64,000 bases of DNA, from positions 186,001-250,000 of the forward strand of contig NZ_CP156081.1 in NCBI RefSeq assembly GCF_039830135.1, in the 5' to 3' direction. Both the position numbers and the translations under genes were made by a program. Numbering within the stretch: the stretch's first letter is position 1; each line of letters begins with the position of its first letter. This stretch comes from Defluviimonas sp. SAOS-178_SWC. GTDB lineage: Bacteria > Pseudomonadota > Alphaproteobacteria > Rhodobacterales > Rhodobacteraceae. The notes below the pieces were generated by a model, which saw only the letters and a list, made by a program, of their open reading frames with translations, was not told the origin of the DNA and made no database searches. This document shows, in pieces, positions 1-8,350 of the stretch.

Positions 1-52
1 GTCGGCCACTTTTGCCCTTTCTGGCGACAGGGAGGGCGGGAGGATTTTCACC

Positions 53-115
53 GTGGACTTGTATCGGAAGGTGCGCCTGACTGAACATATGCACGATCCG
101 ATTGAACGAGCTTAA
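53..115 (+). pseudogene. Possible 5' remnant of IS21-family istA
   Basis: A GTG codon preceded by GGGAGG opens a 20-codon frame starting VDLYRKVRL and ending in TAA. From memory, IS21-family IstA transposases of this bacterial group begin with very similar residues (DLYxKVRLA...). After about nine residues the resemblance is lost, so only the extreme N-terminus would remain. The sequence to its left (1-52) would then be the element's end. It lies just downstream of the sugar-acid operon. The match is short, so this is a tentative call. The stretch from 116 to 209 shows nothing else. Confidence 0.4.
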
Positions 116-209
116 CATTTCCACCGAAGTCGTCGGAAAGAGGACATTCGCTGCGCGCCGCATAAATGTCCGCTTGCGCCATCCGCCAGATATGCAACCT
201 GCGTTCGCT

Positions 210-1742
210 TCATACCTCTACAGACGGGTGTAATAGATCCCCTGACAAAAGATCGTCCGGCATGTTCTGGTAGCAGACCGGTCTGAGGAACCTTCGGATG
301 GATAGGGTTCCGACCGAGGTGGCGCCGAAATTGGTCGAGGCGGGGTAGGGTCCGCCGTGGACCATCGCGTCGCAAACCTCGACGCCCGTCGGAAAGCCGT
401 TCGCCAGCACCCGGCCGGCTTTCCGTTCGAGAACGGGCATCAGCTTCTGGCCGAGCGCCGTGTCGCCGGCGTCGAGGTGCAGGGTGCAGGTGAGCTGTCC
501 TTGCAGGCTTCGCGCAATCTCTTCCATCTCGGCGGCATCGGCGGCGCGCACGATCAGGCCCAGAGGCCCGAAGACCTCCTCTCCAAGCGCGTGGTTGGAA
601 AGCCACTCCCGGCCGGTCGTCGCGAACAGGTAGGGCGTCGCGTTTCTCAGGTCGCACATCGAGGTCAGAACCTCCTGCACGCCCTGTGATCCCGCGATCC
701 GGTCCCGCCCCTGCCGGTAAGCGGCGGCGATGCCGTCGGTCAGCATGACCTGCGCGCCGATGTGTGAAAGTGCCTCGGTCGCGGCGGTGGTGAAAGCGTC
801 GGCGTCGGGTCCGTGGATGACGACGGCGATCCCGGGATTGGTGCAGAACTGGCCCGCGCCCATCGTCAGCGACCCGGCCCAGCCCCTGGCGATCTCCGGC
901 CCCCGCGCCTTCAGCGCCGACGGCAGGAGGAACATCGGGTTGACGCTGCCGAGTTCGCCGAAGAACGGGATCGGGTCGGGACGGGAGGCGCAAAGGTCGA
1001 AAAGCGCGCGGCCGCCGGCGAGCGAGCCGGTGAAGCCCACGGCGCGGATGCGCGGATCGGTGACGAGCGCCTCGCCGACGTCGCGGCGGCCGCCCTGGAT
1101 CAGCGAGAACACCCCGGCCGGCATTCCGGTCGTACGGATCGCGGCATGGATCGCCTCGGCCACGATCTCGCCGGTGCCGGGATGGGCGGAGTGGCCCTTG
1201 ACCACCACCGGGCAACCGGCGGCGAGCGCTGCGGCGGTGTCGCCGCCCGCCGTCGAGAAGGCGAGCGGGAAGTTCGAGGCGCCGAAGACCGCGACCGGCC
1301 CGATGGGCCGCTGGATCATCCGCAAGTCGGGGCGCGGCAGGGGCTGGCGGTCGGGAAGCGCCGCGTCATGGCGGCGGTCGAGGTAATCGCCCTTGAGGAT
1401 GTGGGACGCGAAGAGGCGAAGCTGGCCGGTGGTGCGCCCGCGTTCGCCGTTCAGACGCGCCTCGGGCAGGCCGGTCTCGGAGGTGCCGATTGCGGTGATC
1501 GCCTCGCTCCGCGCCTCGATCTCGTCGGCGATGGCGTTGAGGAACGCGGCGCGCTCCTCTCGCGTCGAATAGCCATAGGACCAGAACGCCTCCTCCGCGG
1601 CGGCGCAGGCCCGGGCGACAAGGTCCGGCGTGCCGACGGCGAAGGCGCGCGCGGCCCCGTGCGCGGGGGAGGAGGCGAAGGTCGCCGCACCTGCGGTCCA
1701 GTCGCCGGCAATCAGGTGACGCCCATGAGGGGTATAGGCCAT
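210..1742 (-). CDS. 2,5-dioxovalerate (alpha-ketoglutarate semialdehyde) dehydrogenase, NADP-type ALDH
   Basis: This is a 510-residue cytoplasmic aldehyde dehydrogenase. It has the FTGS motif near 237-240, the general-base glutamate in FFGELG (about 263) and the catalytic cysteine in GAGQFCTN (about 300). The length and the FGASNFPLAF nucleotide-site region fit the ketoglutarate-semialdehyde dehydrogenase branch, which oxidises 2-oxoglutarate semialdehyde to 2-oxoglutarate as the last step of non-phosphorylative pentose or hexarate catabolism. I chose the ATG at 1742, giving MAYTPHG, because the frame upstream reads into the preceding gene. It is last in the operon with the dehydratase and TRAP genes, and that context supports a sugar-acid pathway. 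The exact substrate is inferred. Confidence 0.85.
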   Translation of the reverse strand: MAYTPHGRHLIAGDWTAGAATFASSPAHGAARAFAVGTPDLVARACAAAEEAFWSYGYSTREERAAFLNAIADEIEARSEAITAIGTSETGLPEARLNGERGRTTGQLRLFASHILKGDYLDRRHDAALPDRQPLPRPDLRMIQRPIGPVAVFGASNFPLAFSTAGGDTAAALAAGCPVVVKGHSAHPGTGEIVAEAIHAAIRTTGMPAGVFSLIQGGRRDVGEALVTDPRIRAVGFTGSLAGGRALFDLCASRPDPIPFFGELGSVNPMFLLPSALKARGPEIARGWAGSLTMGAGQFCTNPGIAVVIHGPDADAFTTAATEALSHIGAQVMLTDGIAAAYRQGRDRIAGSQGVQEVLTSMCDLRNATPYLFATTGREWLSNHALGEEVFGPLGLIVRAADAAEMEEIARSLQGQLTCTLHLDAGDTALGQKLMPVLERKAGRVLANGFPTGVEVCDAMVHGGPYPASTNFGATSVGTLSIRRFLRPVCYQNMPDDLLSGDLLHPSVEV

Positions 1743-1753
1743 ATCGTCACTCC

Positions 1754-2479
1754 TCAGCGGCCGGTTTTCTTGCGCCACTCTTCGTATTTCTTTTGGTTCT
1801 CTTCCTTTGTGCAGGGATAGAGACCGATGATCGGCGCGCCCGCCAGAACCTCTTCCAGCACGAAATCCTCGAAGCTTTCCATGCCGGCGCAGACCTCGGC
1901 AATCTCGTCGGCAAGATGGGCCGGGATCACCATTACCCCGTCGCGGTCGCCGACCAGCACGTCGCCGGGAAACACCGCGACATCGCCGCACGCTACGGGG
2001 ATGTTCAGGTCCAGCGCTTCGTGCTTCGTCAGGTTGGTCGGTGCGGACGGGCCGGCGCAATAGGCCGGCATGTTCAGCTTGCCGATCCCGTCCGCGTCGC
2101 GGAACCCGCCATCCGACACGACGCCGGCACAACCGCGCACGGCAAGCCGCGTGACCAGGATCGACCCCGCGGTCGCGGCCGAGGCGTCCTTGCGCGCATC
2201 CATTACGAGCACATGACCGGGCGGACAGGTTTCCACCGCGACCCGCTGCGGGTGATCGGCATTGCGAAAGACCTCGAGCGGGTTGCGGTCCTCGCGCGCC
2301 GGGATGTAGCGCAGGGTAAACGCCTGACCGACCATGTTCTCGCTCTTCGGCGCGACGGGGCGCACGCCCTGGATGAACTGGTTGCGCAGGCCGCGTTTGT
2401 ATAGCTGCGTGGCGATGGACGCGGTGGAGACCCGCTTCAGCTTCGCGCGGGTCTCGTCGGAAAGGATGTAATCGGTCAT
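1754..2479 (-). CDS. RraA-fold protein (HMG/CHA aldolase-like), sugar-acid operon
   Basis: This 241-residue protein belongs to the RraA/demethylmenaquinone-methyltransferase-like fold. Members were first annotated as ribonuclease regulators, but many are divalent-metal aldolases or decarboxylases acting on 4-hydroxy-2-oxo acids. The metal-site signature is visible as GCAGVVSDGGFRDADGI (about 118-134), with the Arg-Asp pair typical of the enzymatic members. It sits 9 bases after the dehydratase and 11 before the semialdehyde dehydrogenase, so it is probably cotranscribed with them. Because the dehydratase product would be a 2-keto-3-deoxy acid, a role on that intermediate (dehydration or retro-aldol cleavage) is a reasonable inference. 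A role in RNase E control is unlikely here. Confidence 0.75.
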   Translation of the reverse strand: MTDYILSDETRAKLKRVSTASIATQLYKRGLRNQFIQGVRPVAPKSENMVGQAFTLRYIPAREDRNPLEVFRNADHPQRVAVETCPPGHVLVMDARKDASAATAGSILVTRLAVRGCAGVVSDGGFRDADGIGKLNMPAYCAGPSAPTNLTKHEALDLNIPVACGDVAVFPGDVLVGDRDGVMVIPAHLADEIAEVCAGMESFEDFVLEEVLAGAPIIGLYPCTKEENQKKYEEWRKKTGR

Positions 2480-2488
2480 GGTCTGGCC

Positions 2489-4222
2489 TCAGAAGATGTC
2501 GGGTTCGCCGGCGGTCTTGCCGAAATCGGATTGCAGAAAGTCGAAATCACAGCCCTGATCGGCCTGCGTGACATGGCGCGCGAACATGTAGCCGTAGCCG
2601 CGTTCATAGCGCGGTTTGGGTGCGCTCCATTCTGCGCGCCGGCGGGTGAGTTCGGCGTCTGCGACCAGCATGTCGAGGCGCCGGTTGGGCAGGTCGAGCC
2701 GCACGGTGTCGCCTGTCTGCAGAAGCGCGAGCGGCCCGCCGACGAAGCTTTCTGGCGCGACATGCAACACGCAGGCGCCATAGGACGTACCTGACATGCG
2801 GGCGTCCGAGATCCGCAGCATGTCGCGGTGGCCCTGCTTCAGAAGCGCCTTCGGAATCGGCAGCATGCCCCATTCCGGGAAACCCGGCCCGCCCTGCGGC
2901 CCGGCATTGCGCAGGACCATCACGGTATCGGGCGTGATCTCCAGATCCTCGTCGTCCACGGCCTTCTTCATTTCGGGATAGCTGTCGAAGACGAGGGCCG
3001 GGCCCTCATGCATCCAGAACTTCGGATCGCAGGCGGCGGGCTTGATGACCGCGCCGTCGGGGCAGAGATTGCCGCGCAACACGGCAAGCGAGCCCTCGGC
3101 ATAGACCGGGTTCGAAAGCGGCCGGATCACGTCGTCATTGTAGACCTCCGCCCCTTCGAGGTTTTCGCGCAAAGTCTTGCCGGTCACGGTCAGGCAAGTG
3201 GTATCGAGCCTTCCTTCGATCTGCTTCATCAGGGCGCGCAGGCCGCCGGCGTAGAAGAAGTCCTCCATCAGATAGTCCTTGCCCGAGGGCCGAACATTGG
3301 CAATGAGCGGCGTTTCGCGCCCCAGGTCGTCAAGGTCGTCAAGCGTGAGATCGACTCCCGTACGCCGCGCCATGGCGATAAGGTGGACGACGGCATTCGT
3401 GGAACAGCCCGTCGCCATGGCGACGATCGCGGCGTTGCGGCAGGCGCCGTCGGTGATGATCCGGTCGGGCGTCAGGTCTTCCCAGACCATCTCGACGATG
3501 CGGCGGCCGCAGTCGGCCGACATCCGCTGGTGGCCGGAATCCACGGCCGGGATGGACGAGGCGCCGGGCAGCGTCAGCCCCATCGCGTCGGCGATCGCCG
3601 TCATGGTCGAGGCCGTCCCCATCGTCATGCAGGTGCCCGCGGACCGCGCGATCCCACCCTGCACGCCCAGCCACTCGGCGTCCGAAATGTTGCCCGCGCG
3701 CCGCTCGTCCCAGTATTTCCAGGCATCCGATCCAGAGCCGAGGATCTTGCCCGCGTAGTTGCCGCGCAGCATCGGACCGGCGGGGAGGTAGATCATCGGC
3801 ACACCGGCCGAGATCGCGCCCATGACCAGCCCCGGCGTGGTCTTGTCGCATCCGCCCATCAGCACCACCCCGTCCAGGGGATGGGCGCGGACCATCTCCT
3901 CGGTCTCCATCGCGAGCATGTTGCGGTAGAGCATCGAGGTGGGTTTCAGGTAGCTTTCATCAAGCGACAGCGCCGGCATCTCGACTCCGAAACCTCCGGC
4001 CTGAAGGACGCCGCGCTTCACGTCCTGAACGCGCTCGCGGAAATGCGCGTGGCAGGTGTTCAACTCTGACCATGTGTTGAGAATCCCGATCACCGGTTTG
4101 TCGCGGAAATCCTCCTCGGCATAGCCGAGCTGCATCATTCGGCTGCGGTGGCCGAAGCTGCGCAGGTCGTCGGGGGCGAACCAGCGAGCCGAACGGAGGT
4201 CTTTGGGGTCTTTGCGGGTCAT
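2489..4222 (-). CDS. IlvD/Edd-family sugar-acid dehydratase (L-arabinonate dehydratase-like)
   Basis: This 577-residue enzyme of the dihydroxy-acid/phosphogluconate dehydratase family needs an Fe-S cluster. Candidate cluster cysteines are in NTCHAHF (about 57), MGGCDKTTPG (about 125) and GTCMTMGTASTM (about 198). The length, the WSELNTCHAHF signature and the DARMSGTSYGACVLHVAPE C-terminal motif match aldonate dehydratases such as arabinonate dehydratase better than biosynthetic IlvD. It would convert an aldonate to its 2-keto-3-deoxy acid in the cytoplasm. Its ATG lies 4 bases after the TAA of the small membrane protein upstream and has only a weak ribosome site, which suggests translational coupling. 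The specific sugar acid cannot be fixed from sequence. Confidence 0.85.
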   Translation of the reverse strand: MTRKDPKDLRSARWFAPDDLRSFGHRSRMMQLGYAEEDFRDKPVIGILNTWSELNTCHAHFRERVQDVKRGVLQAGGFGVEMPALSLDESYLKPTSMLYRNMLAMETEEMVRAHPLDGVVLMGGCDKTTPGLVMGAISAGVPMIYLPAGPMLRGNYAGKILGSGSDAWKYWDERRAGNISDAEWLGVQGGIARSAGTCMTMGTASTMTAIADAMGLTLPGASSIPAVDSGHQRMSADCGRRIVEMVWEDLTPDRIITDGACRNAAIVAMATGCSTNAVVHLIAMARRTGVDLTLDDLDDLGRETPLIANVRPSGKDYLMEDFFYAGGLRALMKQIEGRLDTTCLTVTGKTLRENLEGAEVYNDDVIRPLSNPVYAEGSLAVLRGNLCPDGAVIKPAACDPKFWMHEGPALVFDSYPEMKKAVDDEDLEITPDTVMVLRNAGPQGGPGFPEWGMLPIPKALLKQGHRDMLRISDARMSGTSYGACVLHVAPESFVGGPLALLQTGDTVRLDLPNRRLDMLVADAELTRRRAEWSAPKPRYERGYGYMFARHVTQADQGCDFDFLQSDFGKTAGEPDIF

Positions 4223-4226
4223 GCGA

Positions 4227-4388
4227 TTATCCGGTCAATGCGAAGGTCAGCCAGAAAAGAAACGCGGTCAGCAAGAACCCGAATACCTCGGGCCAGTTGC
4301 CGAACTCGTGCTTGTCGCGCGTTTCTTCGGAGGCGAATTCAGGCGCGGAGATGTCCTCGTCCTGACGGGTGAACTTGTCGTCGGTCAT
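4227..4388 (-). CDS. 53-residue single-span membrane protein in TRAP operon
   Basis: A short frame encodes 53 residues: a charged, acidic N-terminal half (MTDDKFTRQDEDISAPEFA...) followed by one hydrophobic helix (about 35-52, VFGFLLTAFLFWLTFAL) at the very C-terminus. It has an excellent ribosome site, GGAGG, 6 bases before the ATG, and that site starts 2 bases after the TGA of dctM. Its TAA lies 4 bases before the dehydratase ATG, so it fits exactly between two cotranscribed genes. I do not recognise a family. The topology suggests a tail-anchored or N-in protein with a cytoplasmic acidic tail. A TRAP accessory or regulatory subunit is inference from context. Confidence 0.75.
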   Translation of the reverse strand: MTDDKFTRQDEDISAPEFASEETRDKHEFGNWPEVFGFLLTAFLFWLTFALTG

Positions 4389-4400
4389 CTTGAGGCCTCC

Positions 4401-5717
4401 TCAATCCAGAAGTGACGGCAACCAGAGGGCGAGGTCCGGGAAAAACAGCACCAGGAACAGCCCCGCCGCCTGAAGTGCCATGAAGGGCAGGACCGCGACG
4501 AAGATGTGCTGCAACTCGATCCCCTTCGGGGCGACCGATTTCAGGAAGAAACAGGCGGGACCGAAGGGCGGCGACAGGTAGTAGATCTGGATGTTCATCG
4601 CGAAGAGAACGCCGAACCAGACCGGATCGAAACCGAGGTCGATGACCACGGGGGCGAAGATCGGGACCGTGATGAAGATGATCGCGATCCATTCCAGGAA
4701 GGTGCCCAGCACCATAACGATCAGCATCATCACGATGATCACCATGATCGGCGGCACGTCGAGCCCGACGAGCATTCCGCGCAGGAAGTCCCCGCCACCG
4801 ATACGGTTGTAGATCCCGATCAAGGACACGGCACCGAGCACGAGCCAGATGATCGAGCCGACGGTCAGCACGGTCTGGCGCATCGCGTCGCGCGCCATCG
4901 TCCAGGTCAACTCACGGCGGAGCCCGGCGACCACGACCGCTCCGACCGCTCCGATCGCCGCCGCCTCTGTCACCGTCGCCACGCCCGAATAAATGACGCC
5001 GAGCACCGCGCCGATCAGCAGGCCAGGCAGGATCACGCCGGAGAGGAACTTCAGGCGCTTGAGGAACGGCAGCCCGGTTTCGGGGATGTCGTAGATCGGC
5101 GCCATCGCGGGATTCAGCCGGACGCGTACGAGGATGTAGGCGATGTAGAGCGTGGCGAGGATGAGGCCGGGCACTGCCGAGGCCGCGAACAGCTTGGTGA
5201 TCGAGACCTGGGCCGCGAGCCCGTAGATGATCAGCACCACCGAGGGCGGGATCAGCGTGGCAAGAGCACCGGCCGCGCAGATGATGCCGATCGACAGTTT
5301 CTTGTCATAGCCGAGGCGGAGCATCTGCGGCAGGGCGATCAGGCCGAGCATGACGATCTCGCCGCCCATGATACCCGACATCGCGGCCAGCACGACCGCC
5401 ACGATGCAGGTCTGCACACCGACCGAGCCGCGGAAACGCCCGCCGAGAATGGCCATCGAGTCGAAGAGCGACTTCGCGATGCCCGATCTTTCGAGAACGT
5501 TCGCCATGAAGACGAAGAACGGCACCGCGATCAGTTCGTACTTGTGCAGAACTTCGCTGACATTTGCCGCGACGATGAAGAACCCGGCCCGCGTTCCGAA
5601 GTAGAGGATCGCCGTCGCAAGGGATACCGTCAAAGTGGTGATCCCGAGGGGAACGCCGATCGCCATCAGCGCCAGAAGCGAGACGACGATCAGAAGGGTG
5701 ATGATCTCAATGCCCAC
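4401..5717 (-). CDS. dctM: TRAP transporter large permease (DctM-type)
   Basis: This very hydrophobic 438-residue protein has about a dozen membrane segments, as expected of the ion-driven large permease of TRAP systems in the inner membrane. It begins MGIEIITLLIVV and carries the conserved glycine-rich segments of the family (for example IMGGEIVMLGLIALPQML near 120 and IPPSVVLIIYG near 155). It overlaps the small permease gene by 11 bases, so the two are translationally coupled. With dctP and dctQ it would import an organic acid using the sodium or proton gradient. The flanking dehydratase and semialdehyde dehydrogenase suggest a sugar acid as substrate. Confidence 0.9.
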   Translation of the reverse strand: MGIEIITLLIVVSLLALMAIGVPLGITTLTVSLATAILYFGTRAGFFIVAANVSEVLHKYELIAVPFFVFMANVLERSGIAKSLFDSMAILGGRFRGSVGVQTCIVAVVLAAMSGIMGGEIVMLGLIALPQMLRLGYDKKLSIGIICAAGALATLIPPSVVLIIYGLAAQVSITKLFAASAVPGLILATLYIAYILVRVRLNPAMAPIYDIPETGLPFLKRLKFLSGVILPGLLIGAVLGVIYSGVATVTEAAAIGAVGAVVVAGLRRELTWTMARDAMRQTVLTVGSIIWLVLGAVSLIGIYNRIGGGDFLRGMLVGLDVPPIMVIIVMMLIVMVLGTFLEWIAIIFITVPIFAPVVIDLGFDPVWFGVLFAMNIQIYYLSPPFGPACFFLKSVAPKGIELQHIFVAVLPFMALQAAGLFLVLFFPDLALWLPSLLD

Positions 5718-6228
5718 CGGTCACGTCTCCCTCGGTATGCTGGACCCAGCGGATGATGTTGGCGGCGAGTTGCGCCATGTAGAGCAGACAGCCGACCACG
5801 ATCAGGACCTTGAAGATCGTCGGCTGGATCGAATTGAAGGCGGTGCCGGAATATTCGGTTCGCGCCAGAACCTTGGCCGCTGGTCCCCAAAGCGCCATCG
5901 TCAGAACCAGGACCGCACAGAAGGCGACGACCATCTGGAGCAAGCGGAACAGGCGCCAGATGCGCGGACCGACGACAAGTTCGAGCATGGTGATCGAGAT
6001 ATGGCGATGGCGCTCGGTCACGAAGCCGACCGACAACACCCAGGCACTTGCGCAGAGGGTCATGGCGAGTTCGGTCGACCAGACGGTCGGGCGATCGAAA
6101 CCGTAGCGCATCACCACCTCGAGGGCCGATATGATGACGCAAGCAAAGAACAGGACGGAGCAGCCCCGGCCGATGAAGACGCTCACGCTGTCCATGACAT
6201 CGGCATATCGGGCCAGAAGGCTTTTCAT
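5707..6228 (-). CDS. dctQ: TRAP transporter small permease (DctQ-type)
   Basis: This 173-residue membrane protein has four hydrophobic segments (about 20-40, 55-75, 95-115 and 138-158), the classic DctQ topology. The RYGFDRPTVWSTELAM stretch after the first helix is characteristic: an arginine followed by a Trp-x-x-Glu that is conserved in the family. It partners with the large permease encoded immediately downstream, with 11 bases of overlap. The binding protein is encoded 72 bases upstream. It acts in the inner membrane. The assignment rests on topology, motif and gene order together. Confidence 0.88.
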   Translation of the reverse strand: MKSLLARYADVMDSVSVFIGRGCSVLFFACVIISALEVVMRYGFDRPTVWSTELAMTLCASAWVLSVGFVTERHRHISITMLELVVGPRIWRLFRLLQMVVAFCAVLVLTMALWGPAAKVLARTEYSGTAFNSIQPTIFKVLIVVGCLLYMAQLAANIIRWVQHTEGDVTGGH

Positions 6229-6262
6229 CGCTTCCCCCGGGCAAGGTTGGAGGGCGCCGCCC

Positions 6263-6284
6263 CACCGCGTTCGGCGAGGCGGTG
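6263..6284 (-). other. Hairpin between dctP and dctQ
   Basis: On the transcribed strand CACCGC pairs with GCGGTG across a 10-base loop, between the stop of dctP and the start of dctQ. There is no U-run. Such hairpins behind binding-protein genes commonly protect the upstream mRNA and so allow more DctP than permease. That role is inferred here. Confidence 0.4.
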
Positions 6285-6300
6285 CCAGATGGCCGCGATC

Positions 6301-7323
6301 TTACTTGAAGAGGCCGATCTCGGTCATGTACGCGATGTTGGCGTCAAGCGCCTCTTTCGCCAGGGGCGACTTCTTGGCGTATTCTTCCCACTGCTGGCGG
6401 GCGACCTCGCGCAGCTGGTCGCGGTCTTCCTGGGCCCAGTTGATCACTTCGATCTTGTCGCCGGCATCGTCGCGGGCCGCGAGCTCGGCGTCCTGCTTGG
6501 CAACCTCGTCGGCCATGGCGAACATCGCCTCGTACCACCAGTCCCGCAGCGCCTTCTGGTCCTCGGGCGACAGTGAGTCCCACTTCTCCTTGTTGATGGT
6601 GAACTGCATCGACGGCATCGAGTGGATGCCCGGATAGAGCGGGTACGGTGCCACGTCGTGAAGGCCGGTGGCGTCGTTGTTCACATAGGCCGAGGCATCG
6701 GCGGCATCGACAATGCCCTTTTCCAGAGCGCCGAAAACTTCCGAAAACGGGATGGAAACGGGCGATGCGCCTGCAGCCTCGAACACCGCGGCAGCCAGAC
6801 CCTCGGGCGAACGGATCTTCTTGCCTGCGAGATCCTCAAAGGTGCGGATTGGGGTGCGGGCCGGAAGCGCCTCGCGCGAATAGGGGCCGCAAGCCACGAC
6901 ATGCACTTCGCCGCCGGTCACGCTGTCGGCGGCCTTTTGCATCATTGCCTCGCCACCGCCGTCCTTGCAGAAGCCCAGCATCTGCTGGGGCGTGTCGTAG
7001 CCGGAGATGAGGTCGCCCATGATCGCGTAGGCGGGTTCGAGGCCGGCGAAGTAGTTCACCGACGTGAAGTCGCCATCCAGAACCCCGGCGGCCACCGCCT
7101 CGGGCGTTTCCTTCGCGGGCACGACGGAGCCGTTCGGCGTGAGCACGATCTCGATGCGGCCGCCCGTCATCTCGCTTATCTTGGGTAGCCAGTTTTCGGT
7201 CAGGTACTGGGTCGAAAAGTCACCAGCGTTGAACGAGGTCTGCACGTTGAATGTCTCGGCCGCCGCAATGCCGGCGGTCATTGAAACGGTCGCCGCCAGC
7301 AAGGCAGTCGTGGTGAGCTTCAT
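6301..7323 (-). CDS. dctP: TRAP transporter substrate-binding protein (DctP-type)
   Basis: This 340-residue periplasmic binding protein has a signal peptide in residues 1-22 (MKLTTTALLAATVSMTAGIAAAE, cleavage after AAA). The mature part shows DctP features: TSFNAGDFSTQYL at the start, EALPARTPIRTFEDLAGKKIRSPEG near 150-175 and the FSEVFGALEKGIVDAAD segment near 200-215, where the conserved ligand-contacting region lies. It is the first gene of the operon and diverges from the GntR-type regulator. It would deliver a carboxylate, probably an aldonate such as arabinonate given the downstream enzymes, to DctQM. Confidence 0.9.
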   Translation of the reverse strand: MKLTTTALLAATVSMTAGIAAAETFNVQTSFNAGDFSTQYLTENWLPKISEMTGGRIEIVLTPNGSVVPAKETPEAVAAGVLDGDFTSVNYFAGLEPAYAIMGDLISGYDTPQQMLGFCKDGGGEAMMQKAADSVTGGEVHVVACGPYSREALPARTPIRTFEDLAGKKIRSPEGLAAAVFEAAGASPVSIPFSEVFGALEKGIVDAADASAYVNNDATGLHDVAPYPLYPGIHSMPSMQFTINKEKWDSLSPEDQKALRDWWYEAMFAMADEVAKQDAELAARDDAGDKIEVINWAQEDRDQLREVARQQWEEYAKKSPLAKEALDANIAYMTEIGLFK

Positions 7324-7368
7324 TTGATCCTCCCAAAAAGTGTCGCGCGGGCATTTTCCCGCTCAAGT

Positions 7369-7392
7369 GATACACTAATATATTAGTGCATC
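7369..7392. promoter_or_regulatory. 24-bp near-perfect palindrome, probable GntR operator
   Basis: The left half GATACACTAATA is followed directly by TATTAGTGCATC. These are inverted repeats with a single mismatched pair, and the inner 16 bases (7373-7388) are perfectly symmetric. It lies between the divergent dctP and gntR starts, 46 bases before dctP and 63 bases before gntR. FCD-type GntR regulators usually control adjacent divergent operons through such palindromes, so this is the likely operator for both promoters. Confidence 0.7.
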
Positions 7393-7454
7393 GACTGCAA
7401 GTGTGTAGTATCGTCAAGCTCGGAAAGCAAAATGAAGCGTTCAGAGCATTGTAA

Positions 7455-8180
7455 ATGAACAAGAAAGCCATAGACGTACTGGCGCCTTTCTCGGTTGAGC
7501 AGGCAGAGATTGTCCGCGAACAGATTCGCAAGACGAGCGTAAGCCAGCAGATTCACGACGCCCTTCGCCGCCGAATCCTGACGCTGGAGCTAGCCCCCGG
7601 TGAAAACCTCTCGCGGAACGAAATCGCGGTTTACTACGGCGTCAGCCAAACGCCCGTGCGCGATGCGCTGATGAAGCTCGAGGAAGAGGGACTCATTGAT
7701 ATCTTCCCGCAGTCCAAGACCGAAGTGTCACGAATAGACGTGGCTCAGGCGCGGGAGACCCAGTTCCTCCGCATGTCGCTCGAAATCGAGATTGCCAGAA
7801 GACTTGCCGCTGCGCGCGAGCCCGATCGCATTGCCGCTGCCAGCGCTATACTGGCGCGTCAGCGCACCGCACATGAGGCTGGAGATCTCACCTACTTCGC
7901 GGATCTCGACCGCACCTTTCACCGGGAGCTCTTCAAGGCCGTGGGCGTTGGAAATCTCTGGGAGCTTATCACAGATCGGTCGGGACACATCGATCGGCTT
8001 CGCAAACTGAACCTTCCCGATCCGGGTAAAGTGTCCGAGATCCTTGACTATCACGAGCGCATCCTGGGAGCGATTGCAGACGGAAAACCGGAGCTGGCGG
8101 AAAAGCTGGTACGCGAGCATCTTTCGGGGACCCTGGCGCAAGTCGAGCAGATCGTTGCGCGCCATCCGGAGTACTTCTGA
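7455..8180 (+). CDS. GntR-family transcriptional regulator, FCD type
   Basis: This 241-residue regulator has an N-terminal winged helix (about 28-95), with the diagnostic GENLSRNEIAVYYGVSQTPVRDAL recognition region near 49-72. The C-terminal FCD effector domain carries likely metal/ligand residues Asp152, His156, His200 and His222 (FADLDRTFHREL, DYHERIL and REHL segments). It is divergent from dctP with a palindromic operator between them. By the usual behaviour of the family it represses the TRAP/dehydratase operon until a sugar acid or its keto-deoxy derivative binds. The effector is inferred. Confidence 0.88.
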   Translation: MNKKAIDVLAPFSVEQAEIVREQIRKTSVSQQIHDALRRRILTLELAPGENLSRNEIAVYYGVSQTPVRDALMKLEEEGLIDIFPQSKTEVSRIDVAQARETQFLRMSLEIEIARRLAAAREPDRIAAASAILARQRTAHEAGDLTYFADLDRTFHRELFKAVGVGNLWELITDRSGHIDRLRKLNLPDPGKVSEILDYHERILGAIADGKPELAEKLVREHLSGTLAQVEQIVARHPEYF

Positions 8181-8350
8181 TCTTGGCCGACGTCTTTGTC
8201 TATTGACGAGGACGCCAGCCGCATGAAAGTCGCGGGTGAAAAGTCGGCTTCGGGCCGACAACAGTCTTGCCGATGCAAACGATTGCACACGCGATAGTTA
8301 TGACGAAAGAATAAAGAACGAGTGCGTCGCAGTCATGCGGCGCAGTCAAG

